Origin: Pseudogymnoascus destructans
Taxonomy: Eukaryota > Ascomycota > Leotiomycetes > Thelebolales > Thelebolaceae
Length of the DNA: 64,000 nucleotides
Assembly (NCBI RefSeq): GCF_001641265.1
Contig: NW_020167520.1
Coordinates: forward strand, 992,001-1,056,000
Direction: 5' to 3'
In this document: piece by piece, positions 41,326-51,621 of the stretch
How the letters are laid out: every line of letters begins with the position of its first letter
Numbering within the stretch: position 1 is the stretch's first letter
Translations under genes and position numbers: made by a program
Notes under the pieces: model-generated
Databases searched by the model: none
The model's input: the letters and a program-made list of their open reading frames with translations, nothing else
What the model was told of the DNA's origin: nothing

Positions 41326-41398
41326 ACGCAACGTGTGGGGTAGTCGGACATATGGGGTAGTCGGACAAAAAGTTTATTCTACTCTAGTTGACCGAGTC

Positions 41399-43483
41399 CT
41401 ACGTGCCACACACTCCTCCAATTCCAATTCTGGGTCGCTTGAATCGTTCTCTACCTCTTCCTTCAACTTCCTCGTCTACTTCTTCAATTGGCCGTTTGTG
41501 TGGCCTTCCACGTGGTCTTTTCTCGGTTGACTTCAACTCTGCCTCCCGGACAATTTTCAACACTTCCTCGGTACTGAATACAAATTCGCCTTGCAACTTA
41601 ATTCTCTTGCCCGTAGTTCTTTTCTTTCGTGTCTCAAGTATCTCTTTGTACTCTTTTACCTCCCGAAGGATGCGGAGTTCAGCATTCTGACTTTCAACCA
41701 GCCTAGTCATTCTCTTGGCATAGCGTCGAGTTGGTGAAGCAGGAGAGTCACAAGTTGCCATACTTGAATTAAATACTAAATTTGCATGCCTTAGTTCAGT
41801 TCCATCTGGAGGAGAACTTCGGAGTATTGAGAGATCCAGAGTAGTGATATTGGTTGAGTTTTGAGGAGTGCGAGGTGGTTCAGTTGGTGGAAGTGGAAGG
41901 TTAGCCAGAACTCTTTCTGGGAGAAAGGGTATTAAACCTGCTGCCCTCCACCCACTTCTAATGTTTGTGATTTCCAGACTTTTTGCGTGACTCAGGCTCA
42001 AATACCTTCCGCAACCACTCAAATCCATGACTGTTTGAAGTAATAGTGGCTGGACTTACGAACTGGCACTTCTCAACAAGTAATAGTGGCTGGACTTCAA
42101 ACAGTCATGGATTTGAGTGGTTTTGGAAGGTATTTGAGCCTGAGTCACGCAAAAAGTCTGGAAATCACCCGCGAATGTTGATTATGGATGGCCATTCTAG
42201 TCACATTACTGGTGATATGATTGCACTGTGCATTGAGAATGACATCGACCTTCTTATTCTACCGCCTCATTGCTCTCATCTACTCCAACCACTTGATGTT
42301 GGGGTGTATGGACCTCTTAAGAGGTATAGAGACCCTTCTCTCGAATACACCGGAAGATTTCAACCCAGTGGGAGCGCTGGATTCGCTTTATTCCTGCTCG
42401 AGTATACCGATCTACTTCCTGAGCATGAAATCGCTTAAGAGGTCCATACACCCCAACATCAAGTGGTTGGAGTAGATGAGAGCAATGAGGCGGTAGAATA
42501 AGAAGGTCGATGTCATTCTCAATGCACAGTGCAATCATATCACCAGTAATGTGACTAGAATGGCCATCCATAATCAACATTCGCGGGTGATTTCCAGACT
42601 TTTTGCGTGACTCAGGCTCAAATACCTTCCGCAACCACTCAAATCCATGACTGTTTGAAGTCCAGCCACTATTACTTGTTGAGAAGTGCCAGTTTGTAGG
42701 GGTGTCCTTTGGAATCCAACTTGAATTGGTATTCTTAGCCTTGAATATAATCATAGGTGGTAAAGCACCACCGTCTGCATCAATGCATTCAAGTACAGTT
42801 ATGCACTCCTGCTTCCCAGCTGTGACCTTCCAATTGGATTTCAAGGTAGAATCAACAATTATTCGCGTGGATTGAGTCTCTCCAACTGCAAAACCTGTCT
42901 CATCCATATTATAGATGTTGCATGGCTTGTACTTTCGCTCTTCAATTCGTGCTTTAAACGCGTCAAACCAAGCTGAAATCTTTATAGGAGTGGTTTCTTT
43001 ATGTCGTGCAGACTCTAGTTGTCTTGAGTAGACCCCTTTAAAGTTTGGATGTCGTTTTAAGAATCTATAGATCCATTCATGGCCTATGGGGGTAGGATTG
43101 GTCCGAAGAGTGGTTTGAGAAGACGCGATTTGGATGTGTCGTACGCGAATTTCTTCAGCCATTTCCTTGATCAACATAGGAGTTGCAGGAAAACCCGTGG
43201 CAGTGAGACGTGTAATCCATCGTGCTAGTGTATTTTCTTCTGCATTTGAGAGAGCTTGTTCAATTTCGTGAGCTACAGCACGCGTTTTCTTCATAGACAT
43301 CCTATCAGCAAGAGTTGACTTAGGAACTTCGAAGTGGTCTGCAGCAAGTCTAATTGATTTGAATTCCTTCAATTGGAGCGCAATGACAGCCTTTTGGATG
43401 TTGTCTTCAATCTGAGCACAACTGTATGGTTGTGGAATGTTCATGGTGGAAGGTATGAAGGTTCTGAGTTGGTAGTCGGGCAT
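41399..43483 (-). pseudogene. P5 pogo transposase broken by inverted duplication
   Basis: From ATG 43483 (or 43444, MNIPQPY) the frame is open for 388 residues: psq HTH (SIRLAADHFEVPKSTLADRM), CENP-B HTH (IGHEWIYRFLKRHPNFKG), Asp in YNMDETGFAVG, Asp in LIMDGHSSH and Asp in HLLQPLDVGVY. It stops after CIREKGLY at a junction with a reversed copy of its own earlier part (42066-42320, plus strand). The genuine C-terminus resumes near 41968 at TNIRSGWRAAGLIPF and runs to 41399, including basic GKRIKLQGEF and an AT-hook-like KRPRGRPHKRP. The catalytic triad is complete but the protein is truncated. Confidence 0.88.
42066..42700. repeat. Inverted duplication inside P5
   Basis: About 255 bp at 42066-42322 is repeated in reverse at about 42435-42690, separated by ~112 bp that continue the coding sequence on the minus strand. 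In addition 41968-42038 directly repeats about 42590-42660. The arms have few mismatches (for example TTTTGG against TTGCGG). Confidence 0.85.
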
Positions 43484-43542
43484 TTTTGTCTGACTACCCC
43501 ATATGTCCGACTACCCCATACGTTACGTTAACAATAAATCTA

Positions 43543-45383
43543 ACGTATTTCACATGCAAGTCGCCATCCCGGGCGAGTCGCCACTAAAACACTAAAAATT
43601 GACTATTACTACGACTACTACACCGCCACCCTACATAATAACCCTTATTCAATTGTAATTGATTCCTGGCGCCTCTCGCACGTACGGGAATTATGGCCCA
43701 TAATACCACATAAGCCACAACGCTTCTGTCGGCTCTTAGAGCCCACCTGCCGACTACTCTCACTTGCTACCTCCGTACGGACTTGAGCTTCAACCTCAGC
43801 ACTCTGAAGGATATCATCTCCCTCTCATACAGAGAGACTACCGCCTTGCATTATATGCCTCTTGCGCTTCCTTTCCCTCCTCTTTTTCTGTTCATTTGCT
43901 GCTTGTAGAGCCTTAACTTCTGCCTTGAGTAGAACAGCAGAATGCATCATAACTTGCGCCCCCTTAACAAGGCAGCTAATAGCATCATTAATTGAGGTAG
44001 GAGAGCTATTCTGATGTTGTACAACACAGTTCTTAATATGCTCTGTTTGAAAATCAAGCTCCCTCATAGTTTGAAGAGTCTTTGAAGTCCAATTGTTACT
44101 CTCAACTATAGGAGGAGTTGGAGTCCTCAAGTGTAGATTCAAGTGAGAGAGGACACTCTGTGGCTCGTACGGAACTAGCCCTGTAGCTCGGAATCCGCTC
44201 TTGATGTTCTGCTCTGTAAATGTAGCTTTAAATGCTTCTTTGAATGCAGAGAGAAACTCAAGCTTTGTGATATGGTTTAGCCTGTTCCGTACGAAGGTTT
44301 CAATCTGACGTCCATACGAAAGCTTTAGTGGAGCAAAGCAGCTAACGTCAAGTGGTTGAAGGATGTGTGAGGAGTGTGGTGGCATACAGAGGGTGATTAT
44401 CTTCCATTCTGTACAGTAGTGTTGAAATTGAACTGAGAGGTGGCTCTCGTGTCCGTCAAGAATAAGAAGGCGATAGGTTCCGATCGAACGACTGTTTGTA
44501 TGTAGATCGAAGTGTTGAATCCACTCGTACCCAATTGAATTTGAAGTCCACCCATTCTCACTTAGCGTAATCACCCAATCGTCTGGCAATCCTGAGTCCT
44601 CGTACCAAGCAGAGAGGTGATTCTGTGCCTTGAAAATGATGAACGGCGGGAGTGCCCATCTGTACGAATTGACACCTTGGATAATTGACACCCACTCTCT
44701 ATTCCCTGGCTGTATAGTCTTTGGACGACTCTTTGATTCCGAGCTTGTAACTACCTTTGCAGTAGCAATAACTCCCATGGCAAACCCTGCTTCATCAAAG
44801 TTGTAGATATCCTGCTCTAAGATGCCGTATTTTGCAACCACGTTCCGTACAAGAGAAAACCACTCTTGAATTATCTTAGGATCTTTACATTTTGCTCGTT
44901 TATAATCGTACTTCCGACTGAACTTTGATTTAATTTCCGTACGACTCTTAATAAAGGTAGTAGTCCAGTTCTTCCCAACAGGGCTCTCGCCTCGTTCAGA
45001 GAGTAGAAGGTCGGCCATTTCTTGCACAGCTTGCGGTCGGGGTGGAAATCCACGCGAATCTAGGTCGAGAATATATTGAACAAGAGCTGACTCTTCGTAC
45101 GGAGTCAACTTACGTGAGTTAGGAGTAGAGTCACGTCGAGAAGTTATACCACGAATCCGGTCACGTAAGGTTGTACGGGGCACATCGTACGATACTGCAG
45201 CTGCTTGAACAGTTTGACAATTGCCTTGTTTAATTGCTTGAATAGCTAATAGTATCCTGCCCTCTTGATTGGAGGATTGGGCTTGTGTTGGTCGTGGCAT
45301 TGTTGACTATAGTTAAGTTGACGCGTTTTCGTGTTTTGGTGGTGGCGACTCGCCCGGGATGGCGACTCGCATGTGAAATACAT
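43543..45383 (-). mobile_element. Pogo-like transposon, family P3
   Basis: Termini ACGTATTTCACATG / ATGTATTTCACATG are flanked by TA at 43541-43542 and 45384-45385. The 11-mer GC-A/G-AGTCGCCA is present twice per end at a 17-bp pitch. It begins only 12 bp after the TA duplication of P5. Confidence 0.9.
43645..45300 (-). pseudogene. P3 pogo transposase with one late stop
   Basis: From ATG 45300 a 551-codon frame contains a psq HTH (VQAAAVSYDVPRTTLRDRI), a CENP-B-like HTH region, and DDE_1 with Asp169 (YNFDEAGFAMG), Asp in LLILDGHESH and Asp in HILQPLDVSCF. A single TGA at 43827-43825, after 491 residues, separates this from a C-terminal zinc knuckle CGLCGIMGHNSRTC that reads on to TAA at 43647-43645. 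The length with the knuckle equals that of P2. The catalytic domain is undamaged, so a knuckle-less protein could still be made. Confidence 0.88.
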
Positions 45384-45385
45384 TA

Positions 45386-45407
45386 TATTTTTAATTTTAT
45401 GATTTTA
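45386..45407. other. 22-bp AT spacer between P3 and P2
   Basis: Pure AT-rich DNA between two TA duplications. No feature. Confidence 0.5.
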
Positions 45408-45409
45408 TA

Positions 45410-47269
45410 ACGTACATGTATAGCGAAAGCGCCAAACAAGCGAAAGCGCCAAAATTATCTACCCTCACGACAAACATTGCGATAAATCTACCACAACATT
45501 AGAAATCAATTGAAACTACTCGGAGTCCTCTTCCTCGGAGGTGTCTATTACAATCTGACACGTGCGCGCATTGTGCCCAGTCTCACCACACTTGCCACAG
45601 CGACGGGCACGGGTTTCTTCCCTTGGCTTCCGACCACGGCTTTCCCTTATTTCCTGCTCTACCTGCTGCACAACATCCCTCTCATCCTGTAGCTCTTGCG
45701 CCCCTTGTTGACTAAGTGATCCTCCTTGCTGTAGTCGTGTTTTCCTAGCTCTCCGGCGCTTGCTTAGTACTTCATTTGCCTGTCGTAGGTTTCGGTTCTC
45801 TCCCTTTAGCAGTGCTAATTGATGCATTATTTGCGATGCACCCTTTGTAAACTGGTCAACAGCTGCATAGATTGAGGTTGGAGAGCTATTTTGATGGCGT
45901 GAAATCCGAGTTTTAATAAATGTAGACTGTGACATAGCTTCAATTGGGTTGTTTGGTGTCTGAGAAACCCAAGGTTGAGCAGTACCTGGGCGGGAGCTTG
46001 GAGGCGTTGGTGTCCTTAACTTAAGATCAAGTGTAGATATCACTCTCTCAGGGTCAAATGGAAGAAGCCCTGCCCCTCGGAACCCGCCTCGAATGTTACT
46101 TTCCGTCATTGTAGTGTTAAATGCAGCGTGGAAGGCAGGAAAGAAGTCATCCTTTGTAATATGAGAAATATGAGCCTGCATCATATCTTCAATTTGCCGA
46201 CCGTAAGCTCTCTTTAATGGGCCAAAACAGCCAACATCAAGTGGTTGGAGTATATGGGAAGAGTGAGCAGGCATACAAAGCGTAATAATGTTGTGTTCTT
46301 TGCAGTACTCCTCAAACTTGTCTGAGTGGTGGCTCTCATGACCATCAAGGACTAACAAGCGATAACCACCAACACTCCGGGGCTTTGTGTGCTTCTCAAA
46401 ATGCTGAATCCAATCCATACCTCTCTCGTTTGTAGTCCAGCCATTTTCAGTAACAGAAATCACCCAATCGCTTGAAAATCCACTATTCTCATACCAAGAT
46501 GTAAGGTGGTTTTTGCCTGCAACAATGATAAATGGTGGTACTGCCCAACCTTGAGAACTAACGCCTTGGATTACTGTAACCCATTCCCGATTACCAGGCT
46601 GTACCTTCTTTGCTTTTGCCCGCCCGTCTGAGCTTGTTACAACCATAGCAGTTGAGATAACGCCCATCATAAACCCAGTCTCATCAAAGTTGTAGATATC
46701 TGCTTCATCGATACCATATTTTGCAATTGTGTTACGCACAAGCTCAAACCAGCCATTAATAACTTCTGGATCTTCGCACTTAGCCCTCTGGTAGTCGTAT
46801 TTGCGCTGAAAGCGTGTCTGGAGCTCTACACGCCGCTTAACAAAGTTTGAAGCCCAACGCGACCCAACGCGTGACGCGTCGCGTGTTGCAAGTAGTCGAC
46901 TTGCCATATCTTCAACAACAGACAGCCGAGGAGGAAACCCTTTGGCAGCTAGGTCGAGTATATACTGAACAAGGACGGACTCCTCTAGGTTAGTTAATTT
47001 CCGTGAGTTGGCTTGGATATCGCGTCGTGAAGGTACACCTTCTAGACGACGACCTAGCTTGCGGTGGTCCACAGAATAGATCCTAGCAGCAACTCGAAGG
47101 CGTAACTTTGGGTCGCTTTGCATAGCCTGGATAGCTAGCACTAATTGGCTTTCATCGTTTTTATGGGGCATGTTTTGTTGTTGAGGAATTTAACATTTAG
47201 TTGGGGGGTTTGGTCACCGCATCATTTTGGCGCTTTCGCTTGTTTGGCGCTTTCGCTATACATGTACGT
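45410..47269 (-). mobile_element. Pogo-like transposon, family P2 copy 2 (intact)
   Basis: Termini ACGTACATGTAT are flanked by TA at 45408-45409 and 47270-47271. The 15-mer AGCGAAAGCGCCAAA occurs at 45422-45436 and 45439-45453 (17-bp pitch) and in mirror image at the right end. Nearly identical to 59995-61854. Confidence 0.95.
45516..47171 (-). CDS. P2 pogo transposase with zinc knuckle, intact (551 aa)
   Basis: Complete frame from ATG 47171. Order: psq-type HTH (~10-45), CENP-B-like HTH (~58-120), DDE_1 core with Asp163 (YNFDETGFMMG), Asp276 (LLVLDGHESHH) and Asp312 (HILQPLDVGCF), giving DD35D; a coiled-coil/basic region (LSKRRRARKTRLQQGG); and a C-terminal CX2CX4HX4C zinc knuckle, Cys525-Cys528-His533-Cys538, followed by an acidic tail (TSEEEDSE). 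The knuckle is like that of retroviral nucleocapsids and is not part of the usual pogo layout. It binds and cuts the element ends, presumably recognising the repeated 15-mer. No break is seen. Confidence 0.95.
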   Translation of the reverse strand: MPHKNDESQLVLAIQAMQSDPKLRLRVAARIYSVDHRKLGRRLEGVPSRRDIQANSRKLTNLEESVLVQYILDLAAKGFPPRLSVVEDMASRLLATRDASRVGSRWASNFVKRRVELQTRFQRKYDYQRAKCEDPEVINGWFELVRNTIAKYGIDEADIYNFDETGFMMGVISTAMVVTSSDGRAKAKKVQPGNREWVTVIQGVSSQGWAVPPFIIVAGKNHLTSWYENSGFSSDWVISVTENGWTTNERGMDWIQHFEKHTKPRSVGGYRLLVLDGHESHHSDKFEEYCKEHNIITLCMPAHSSHILQPLDVGCFGPLKRAYGRQIEDMMQAHISHITKDDFFPAFHAAFNTTMTESNIRGGFRGAGLLPFDPERVISTLDLKLRTPTPPSSRPGTAQPWVSQTPNNPIEAMSQSTFIKTRISRHQNSSPTSIYAAVDQFTKGASQIMHQLALLKGENRNLRQANEVLSKRRRARKTRLQQGGSLSQQGAQELQDERDVVQQVEQEIRESRGRKPREETRARRCGKCGETGHNARTCQIVIDTSEEEDSE

Positions 47270-47271
47270 TA

Positions 47272-49135
47272 TTTATAAAGAAAGAAAGTGCACAGTTATG
47301 CACAGACGTTTTTTGTATGTAAAAAAAGTGATCGGCTCGCTGTCATGATCGACTCAGTGTACAACCACGTTATGCATTTTAATCAAAAGATCAACTATTA
47401 GCAAGTTAATGCAAAGATCCTAACACGTGTAATGCGTGGTTTTGAGTCGTACGAAACATGATTAACAAATATGGGATTTATAAGGAGGACATATACAACT
47501 TTAACAAGACAGGACTTTTCATAGGCTAAATATCATCTAAGATTGTTATAACAAATGCTAAACAAAAGAGTAGACCTTGTATAACATAGCAAGGTAATGC
47601 TGAATGGATTATAGTGATTTAAGGCATTAGATTGTATAGATATGCACTTGTTACAGCTATAGTAACGTGACATCATGGTTATGGGGCTAGCAGGGCTAGG
47701 CTATAGTAATGTGACGTATAGTAATGTGACGTATAGTCATGAGACGTATAGTCGTGAGGCTATGCTGTAGTAGCGTGACTTATCTAGTGGATAGTTGGAT
47801 AGTTAGGATAGTTGGAACTATCTAACTATCTAAACTTTCTATAGGTACAATGCTACTATATAAGTAGATAGTATTTCCTTAGATAGGAGCTTTGTGCTCA
47901 ACTTAATATAGTATTCTTTACAATACTGTAATGTGTTACTTAAAAAGCCTTTGTGTTTAATCCCCTGCCTCCTCTGTCAAGTCAACCTTACACAAGAAAT
48001 TTCTGTGTCTTCTATTGTTTAGAAGTTAGCATTACAATTGCTTTATGTCAAATGGCTAGACAACAAATGAGCAAGGGCTTGATGAGATTAAGCATTTCAA
48101 TTAACATAGAAGAAGTACGAAGGGTGGATATCAACTTTTAATTCTTAGTAGGCATGAAAGTCATCACTTAATTGAATTTATGATGTATTATAAGGACTAG
48201 AATATTATTATTCTTTATATGCTAGCACATTTGTCTCATAACCTTCAGCTACTTAACGTTAGTTGTTTTTGACCATTAAAGCATTTATATAGAACTATGA
48301 TTAAGAAATTAATATATGCACATATTACACACATCTTAAAAGAAGATTTCTTTCCTGACTTTTATATAGAGTTTTGTATAATGTAGTTCACAAGCAAATC
48401 GCCTACACAAGCTCATTAACAATGATTAAATCAAACATTCAAGTAGGAGTTCATAATATAAGGCTTGTTTATATGGTCTAGACTATGTAACCTTAAAGCT
48501 TAATGTTCAACTTTGTATGCTAAGCCTACGCCAACTCTACCTATGATTTAGGAACCTAAAACTCCACATAATGTACTTAAGACAGAATCTTAATTAACAT
48601 ACCTTAAAGACTAGATAATACAACATTAGAATAGTTTACTAACTTTGCTTTTACAAAGCATTGATTAGGTTGTGAAAGGTGTAGCAAATGCAATACACAA
48701 ATTGATGTTATTATAAAGAGAAAACGCTACACTTTGCAAAGCAAATGGCTTACTTAGTTGATGTTATCATATAAGGAAACATCAATTACAAGAAGGAGGA
48801 GTACTTACTATCAAAGCTGTCTAAGACTTAGAGGCTTAACAAGAGGTTAATATACAATTACAAGCTAATTTGCGAGAAATTAGGGGTTGTACAAAGCACA
48901 AAAATGTTATTTTAGATGTTATGGACAAACTAGTGACAAACTAGTCACAGGGTACGAACTTGTCTCAATATTATAGATACATCTGATGATTTAAATGCAG
49001 AAGAGTTAGAATAGCTTAATTAATTAATTGTTGAGATATTTTATAATGTTGAATACTTATTTACATTAGACAAGTATTGTTAACTAGTACCAGGGTTGGA
49101 AATTGATTATAATCATGATTATTTACAAAGCGTAT
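47272..49135 (+). pseudogene. Heavily decayed pogo relics (P3-like)
   Basis: 47312-47375 is a terminal-repeat fragment with GAGTCGATCA / GAGCCGATCA at a 17-bp pitch. From about 47440 a relic frame shows the first-Asp block (EDIYNFNKTGLFIG) with stops; it resumes near 48060 with the second-Asp region (GMKVIT, HLSHNLQLLNV). Between them, about 47650-48050, lies inserted DNA with a 15-bp tandem repeat and a TATA-like segment, possibly an LTR whose ends I cannot fix. 48371-48415 is a P3-like terminal fragment and 48420-49050 a second relic, parallel to the end of the relic at 25725-25950. Nothing here can be functional. Confidence 0.6.
47700..47762. repeat. 15-bp tandem repeat, about 4 copies
   Basis: Units of the form ATAGTAATGTGACGT, with the last two changed to ATAGTCATGAGACGT and ATAGTCGTGAGGC. 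Followed at 47780-47835 by GGATAGTT repeats that can pair with AACTATC. Confidence 0.75.
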
Positions 49136-49137
49136 AA

Positions 49138-50996
49138 CGTGGTTGTACACCGAGTCGTGAATGTCACCGAGTCGTGAAACTTTTTTATACCCACCACTGT
49201 AAGGTATAATTAAACAACCACAACATGTATTAAAACTAAAACTATTCAGAATCTGATGAGCTAAGTACTTCTATGACCTCCTGACAAGTTCATGCATTAT
49301 GGCCAGCCCCCCCCGCAAGTGCCACAATGTCGTACACCTGGTTGCCCCTCATTCCTACCAACCCCTCCAGAGCGCTTCTCGCGATTTATTTGCTCCGTAA
49401 CTGCCCTTTGGGACAAATCATCATGTGCATCCCCTACAGAAAGTGCACACCCTTGACGGACACGAGACTTTTTAGCCCTCCGGCGTTTGCTAAGAGCTTC
49501 GTTTGCTGCTCGAAGGGTGCGGACTTCAGCTGACAATAAAGTCATTTCATGTGCCAAAATCTCTGTCCCTTTAGCTAATGCAGTAACAGTAGCAAAAATG
49601 GGGGTTGGCGAGCTTCCTTGGTGCCGTGCAATGCGATTTTTAACTAGAGTAGTCTGTGAGAGAGCATCTATTGGGTTGCGAGGCGTTTGAGAAACCCAAG
49701 GATCAGCGTCTATAGAGGGGGGTCCTGTAGGTGTAGGAGTCCGCAACTTGACGTCTAGCTTTGAAATGATTACTTGCGGATCAAAGGGCACTAAACCAGC
49801 TCCGCGAAATCCAGCTTTGGCGTTTTGAGTTGTTATTGACTGGTTATAAGCTGCGTGGAAAGCTATAAAAAACTCAACCTTTGTAATATGGTTTATATGA
49901 GCCTTAATAAAGGTCTCAATTTGACACCCATACATGCGTTTAAGAACACTAAAGCACCCAACATCAAGTGGCTGAGTTAGGTGAGACGAGTGAGGAGGTA
50001 GACAGAGAGTTATGATGTTGTTTGCTTTGCAATATTCCTGAAACGCAGCTGATTCGTGACTTTCATGCCCGTCTAAAACCAACATCCGATATGGTCCTTT
50101 TGCACGACTGCAAGTATGTTTATCGAAGTGATGAAGCCATTCTAGACCTGTCTTGTTGTTGGTCCATCCATTGCTTGTTGGTTTAATTACCCAATTGTGA
50201 GGAAGGCCGCCTTCAGTATACCAACTTGAAAGGTGACATTTCCCTTGAACTACTAAAAACGGAGGGATACTCCCGCCTTCAGCATTCACACAAACAATTG
50301 CTGTAGCCCATTCCCGATTGCCAGGCTGAACTGCCTTGCCTCTGCCACGTCGATCGGCGCGCGTAACAACTAAAGCTGAGCTAATAACGCCCATCATGAA
50401 GCCCGTCTCGTCAAAGTTGTAGAAATCGCAGTCTTGGATGCCGTACTTTGCTCTCATGTTCTGCACAAGTTGAAACCACGCTCCAATAAGCTCAGGATCT
50501 TCGCACAAGGCTCTTTGAAAGTCATAAACGCGATTAAAACGCGTCTTTAACTCGGGGCGGCGTTGTATAAATTGATATGCCCACTGCGTCCCAACGTGCT
50601 TTCCCCCACGCGATTCAAGGATATAATTTGCCATATCCTCCACACTAGCAGGCCGAGGCGCAAATCCTCTTGCATCCATATCCAATATATTTCAAATAAT
50701 CACTTCCTCTTCTAGCTCAGTCAATTTAAGACTATTGGCTTTGGTTTCGCGTCGAGAAGGTCGGCCGGCCATTCTATCAGTAAGCGTAGAATAAGGCACT
50801 TTATATAGTATTGATGCAGACCTGCGATTAAGCAATTTACATGTTTGAAGAGCCTCAATAGCTAGAATGATTCGCGCTTCTTGGGTTTGGATTTCCATTG
50901 GTAGTTGTGGAGGAAACGCGTGTTGAAGTTCGTAGGTAGCTAAGTAGGGAAAAGTTCACGACTCGGTGACATTCACGACTCAGTGTACAACCACGT
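49138..50996 (-). mobile_element. Pogo-like transposon, family P7
   Basis: Termini ACGTGGTTGTA are flanked by TA at 49136-49137 and 50997-50998. The 14-mer CACCGAGTCGTGAA is repeated at a 17-bp pitch at the left end and mirrored at the right (one change). Confidence 0.92.
49242..50898 (-). pseudogene. P7 pogo transposase with near-intact frame
   Basis: From ATG 50898 the HTH (NRRSASILYKVPYSTLTDRM) is followed by a TGA at 50694-50692; the same frame then reads 460 residues through Asp in YNFDETGFMMG, Asp in MLVLDGHESHES and Asp in HLTQPLDVGCF. Near the end a run of eight G shifts the frame inside the zinc knuckle (CGTCGGG), and another TGA lies in the knuckle in the restored frame. The family thus also had a C-terminal CCHC knuckle. 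The protein resembles P2 and P3 throughout. Two or three small changes account for all the damage. Confidence 0.88.
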
Positions 50997-50998
50997 TA

Positions 50999-51619
50999 AT
51001 GTATTTCACGTACAAGTTGCCTACCATAAACAAGTTGCCCACCCCATTTTACACCCAAAATCATAAATTTCGTAACTAAATATCTCAACAACTATTTAGT
51101 AGTAAACTATAAAAATTTTTATTTAGCCTTTTATAGGCATTTAAAGTGTCTTTTTTGAATTTTAAAGCAATGAGGCTTATAATTATTAATATATTAAGAC
51201 TTAGGTCTAAAGTGGGGGCCAAAACTCTAGCGCTTGCTTAATACTTCATTTGCCTATTAGAGGTCTTAGTTCTCTCCCTTAACAAAGCTAAATGTTGCCT
51301 TATTTGTAATGTGCCCTTTTTAAACTAGTCTATAGCTATATAGAGTAAGCTTAGAGAGCTATTTTAATGATGTGCAATTTGGTGTTTAATGAAAGTTAAC
51401 TATGATGTTGCTTTAGTTAGGTTATTTGGTGTTTGAGAAACCTAAGGTTGTGTAGTACTTAGGCAGGTGCTTAGGGGTGTTAACATAATCGTTAGTGTTT
51501 CGACCAACTACCCTATAGGTGGTTGGTGAAAGTGAAGTGCATCCAGAGAGCGAAATTGCATCCTGTCATAGCCAAGTCAGAGATTTACATCTAAAATATA
51601 TATGTTTCCTACTCTCAAC
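50999..51619 (-). pseudogene. Relics: terminal fragments and P2 C-terminal remnant
   Basis: 51000-51060 holds a P3-like terminal fragment (TGTATTTCACGTACAAGTTG). From about 51225 to 51485 the minus strand aligns with the coiled-coil end of the P2 transposase, with many C-to-T/G-to-A changes and stops. 51487-51570 repeats the terminal fragment seen at 25991-26075. No functional gene. Confidence 0.65.
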
Positions 51620-51621
51620 TA

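Larger units (their letters stand above)
41326..43528 (-). mobile_element. Pogo-like transposon, family P5, rearranged
   Basis: Termini ACGCAACGTGTGGGG (left) and ACGTAACGTATGGGG (right, minus strand) are flanked by TA at 41324-41325 and 43529-43530. The 15-mer TGGGGTAGTCGGACA occurs twice at each end at a 17-bp pitch. The interior holds an inverted and a direct duplication of part of the transposase gene. Confidence 0.9.
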
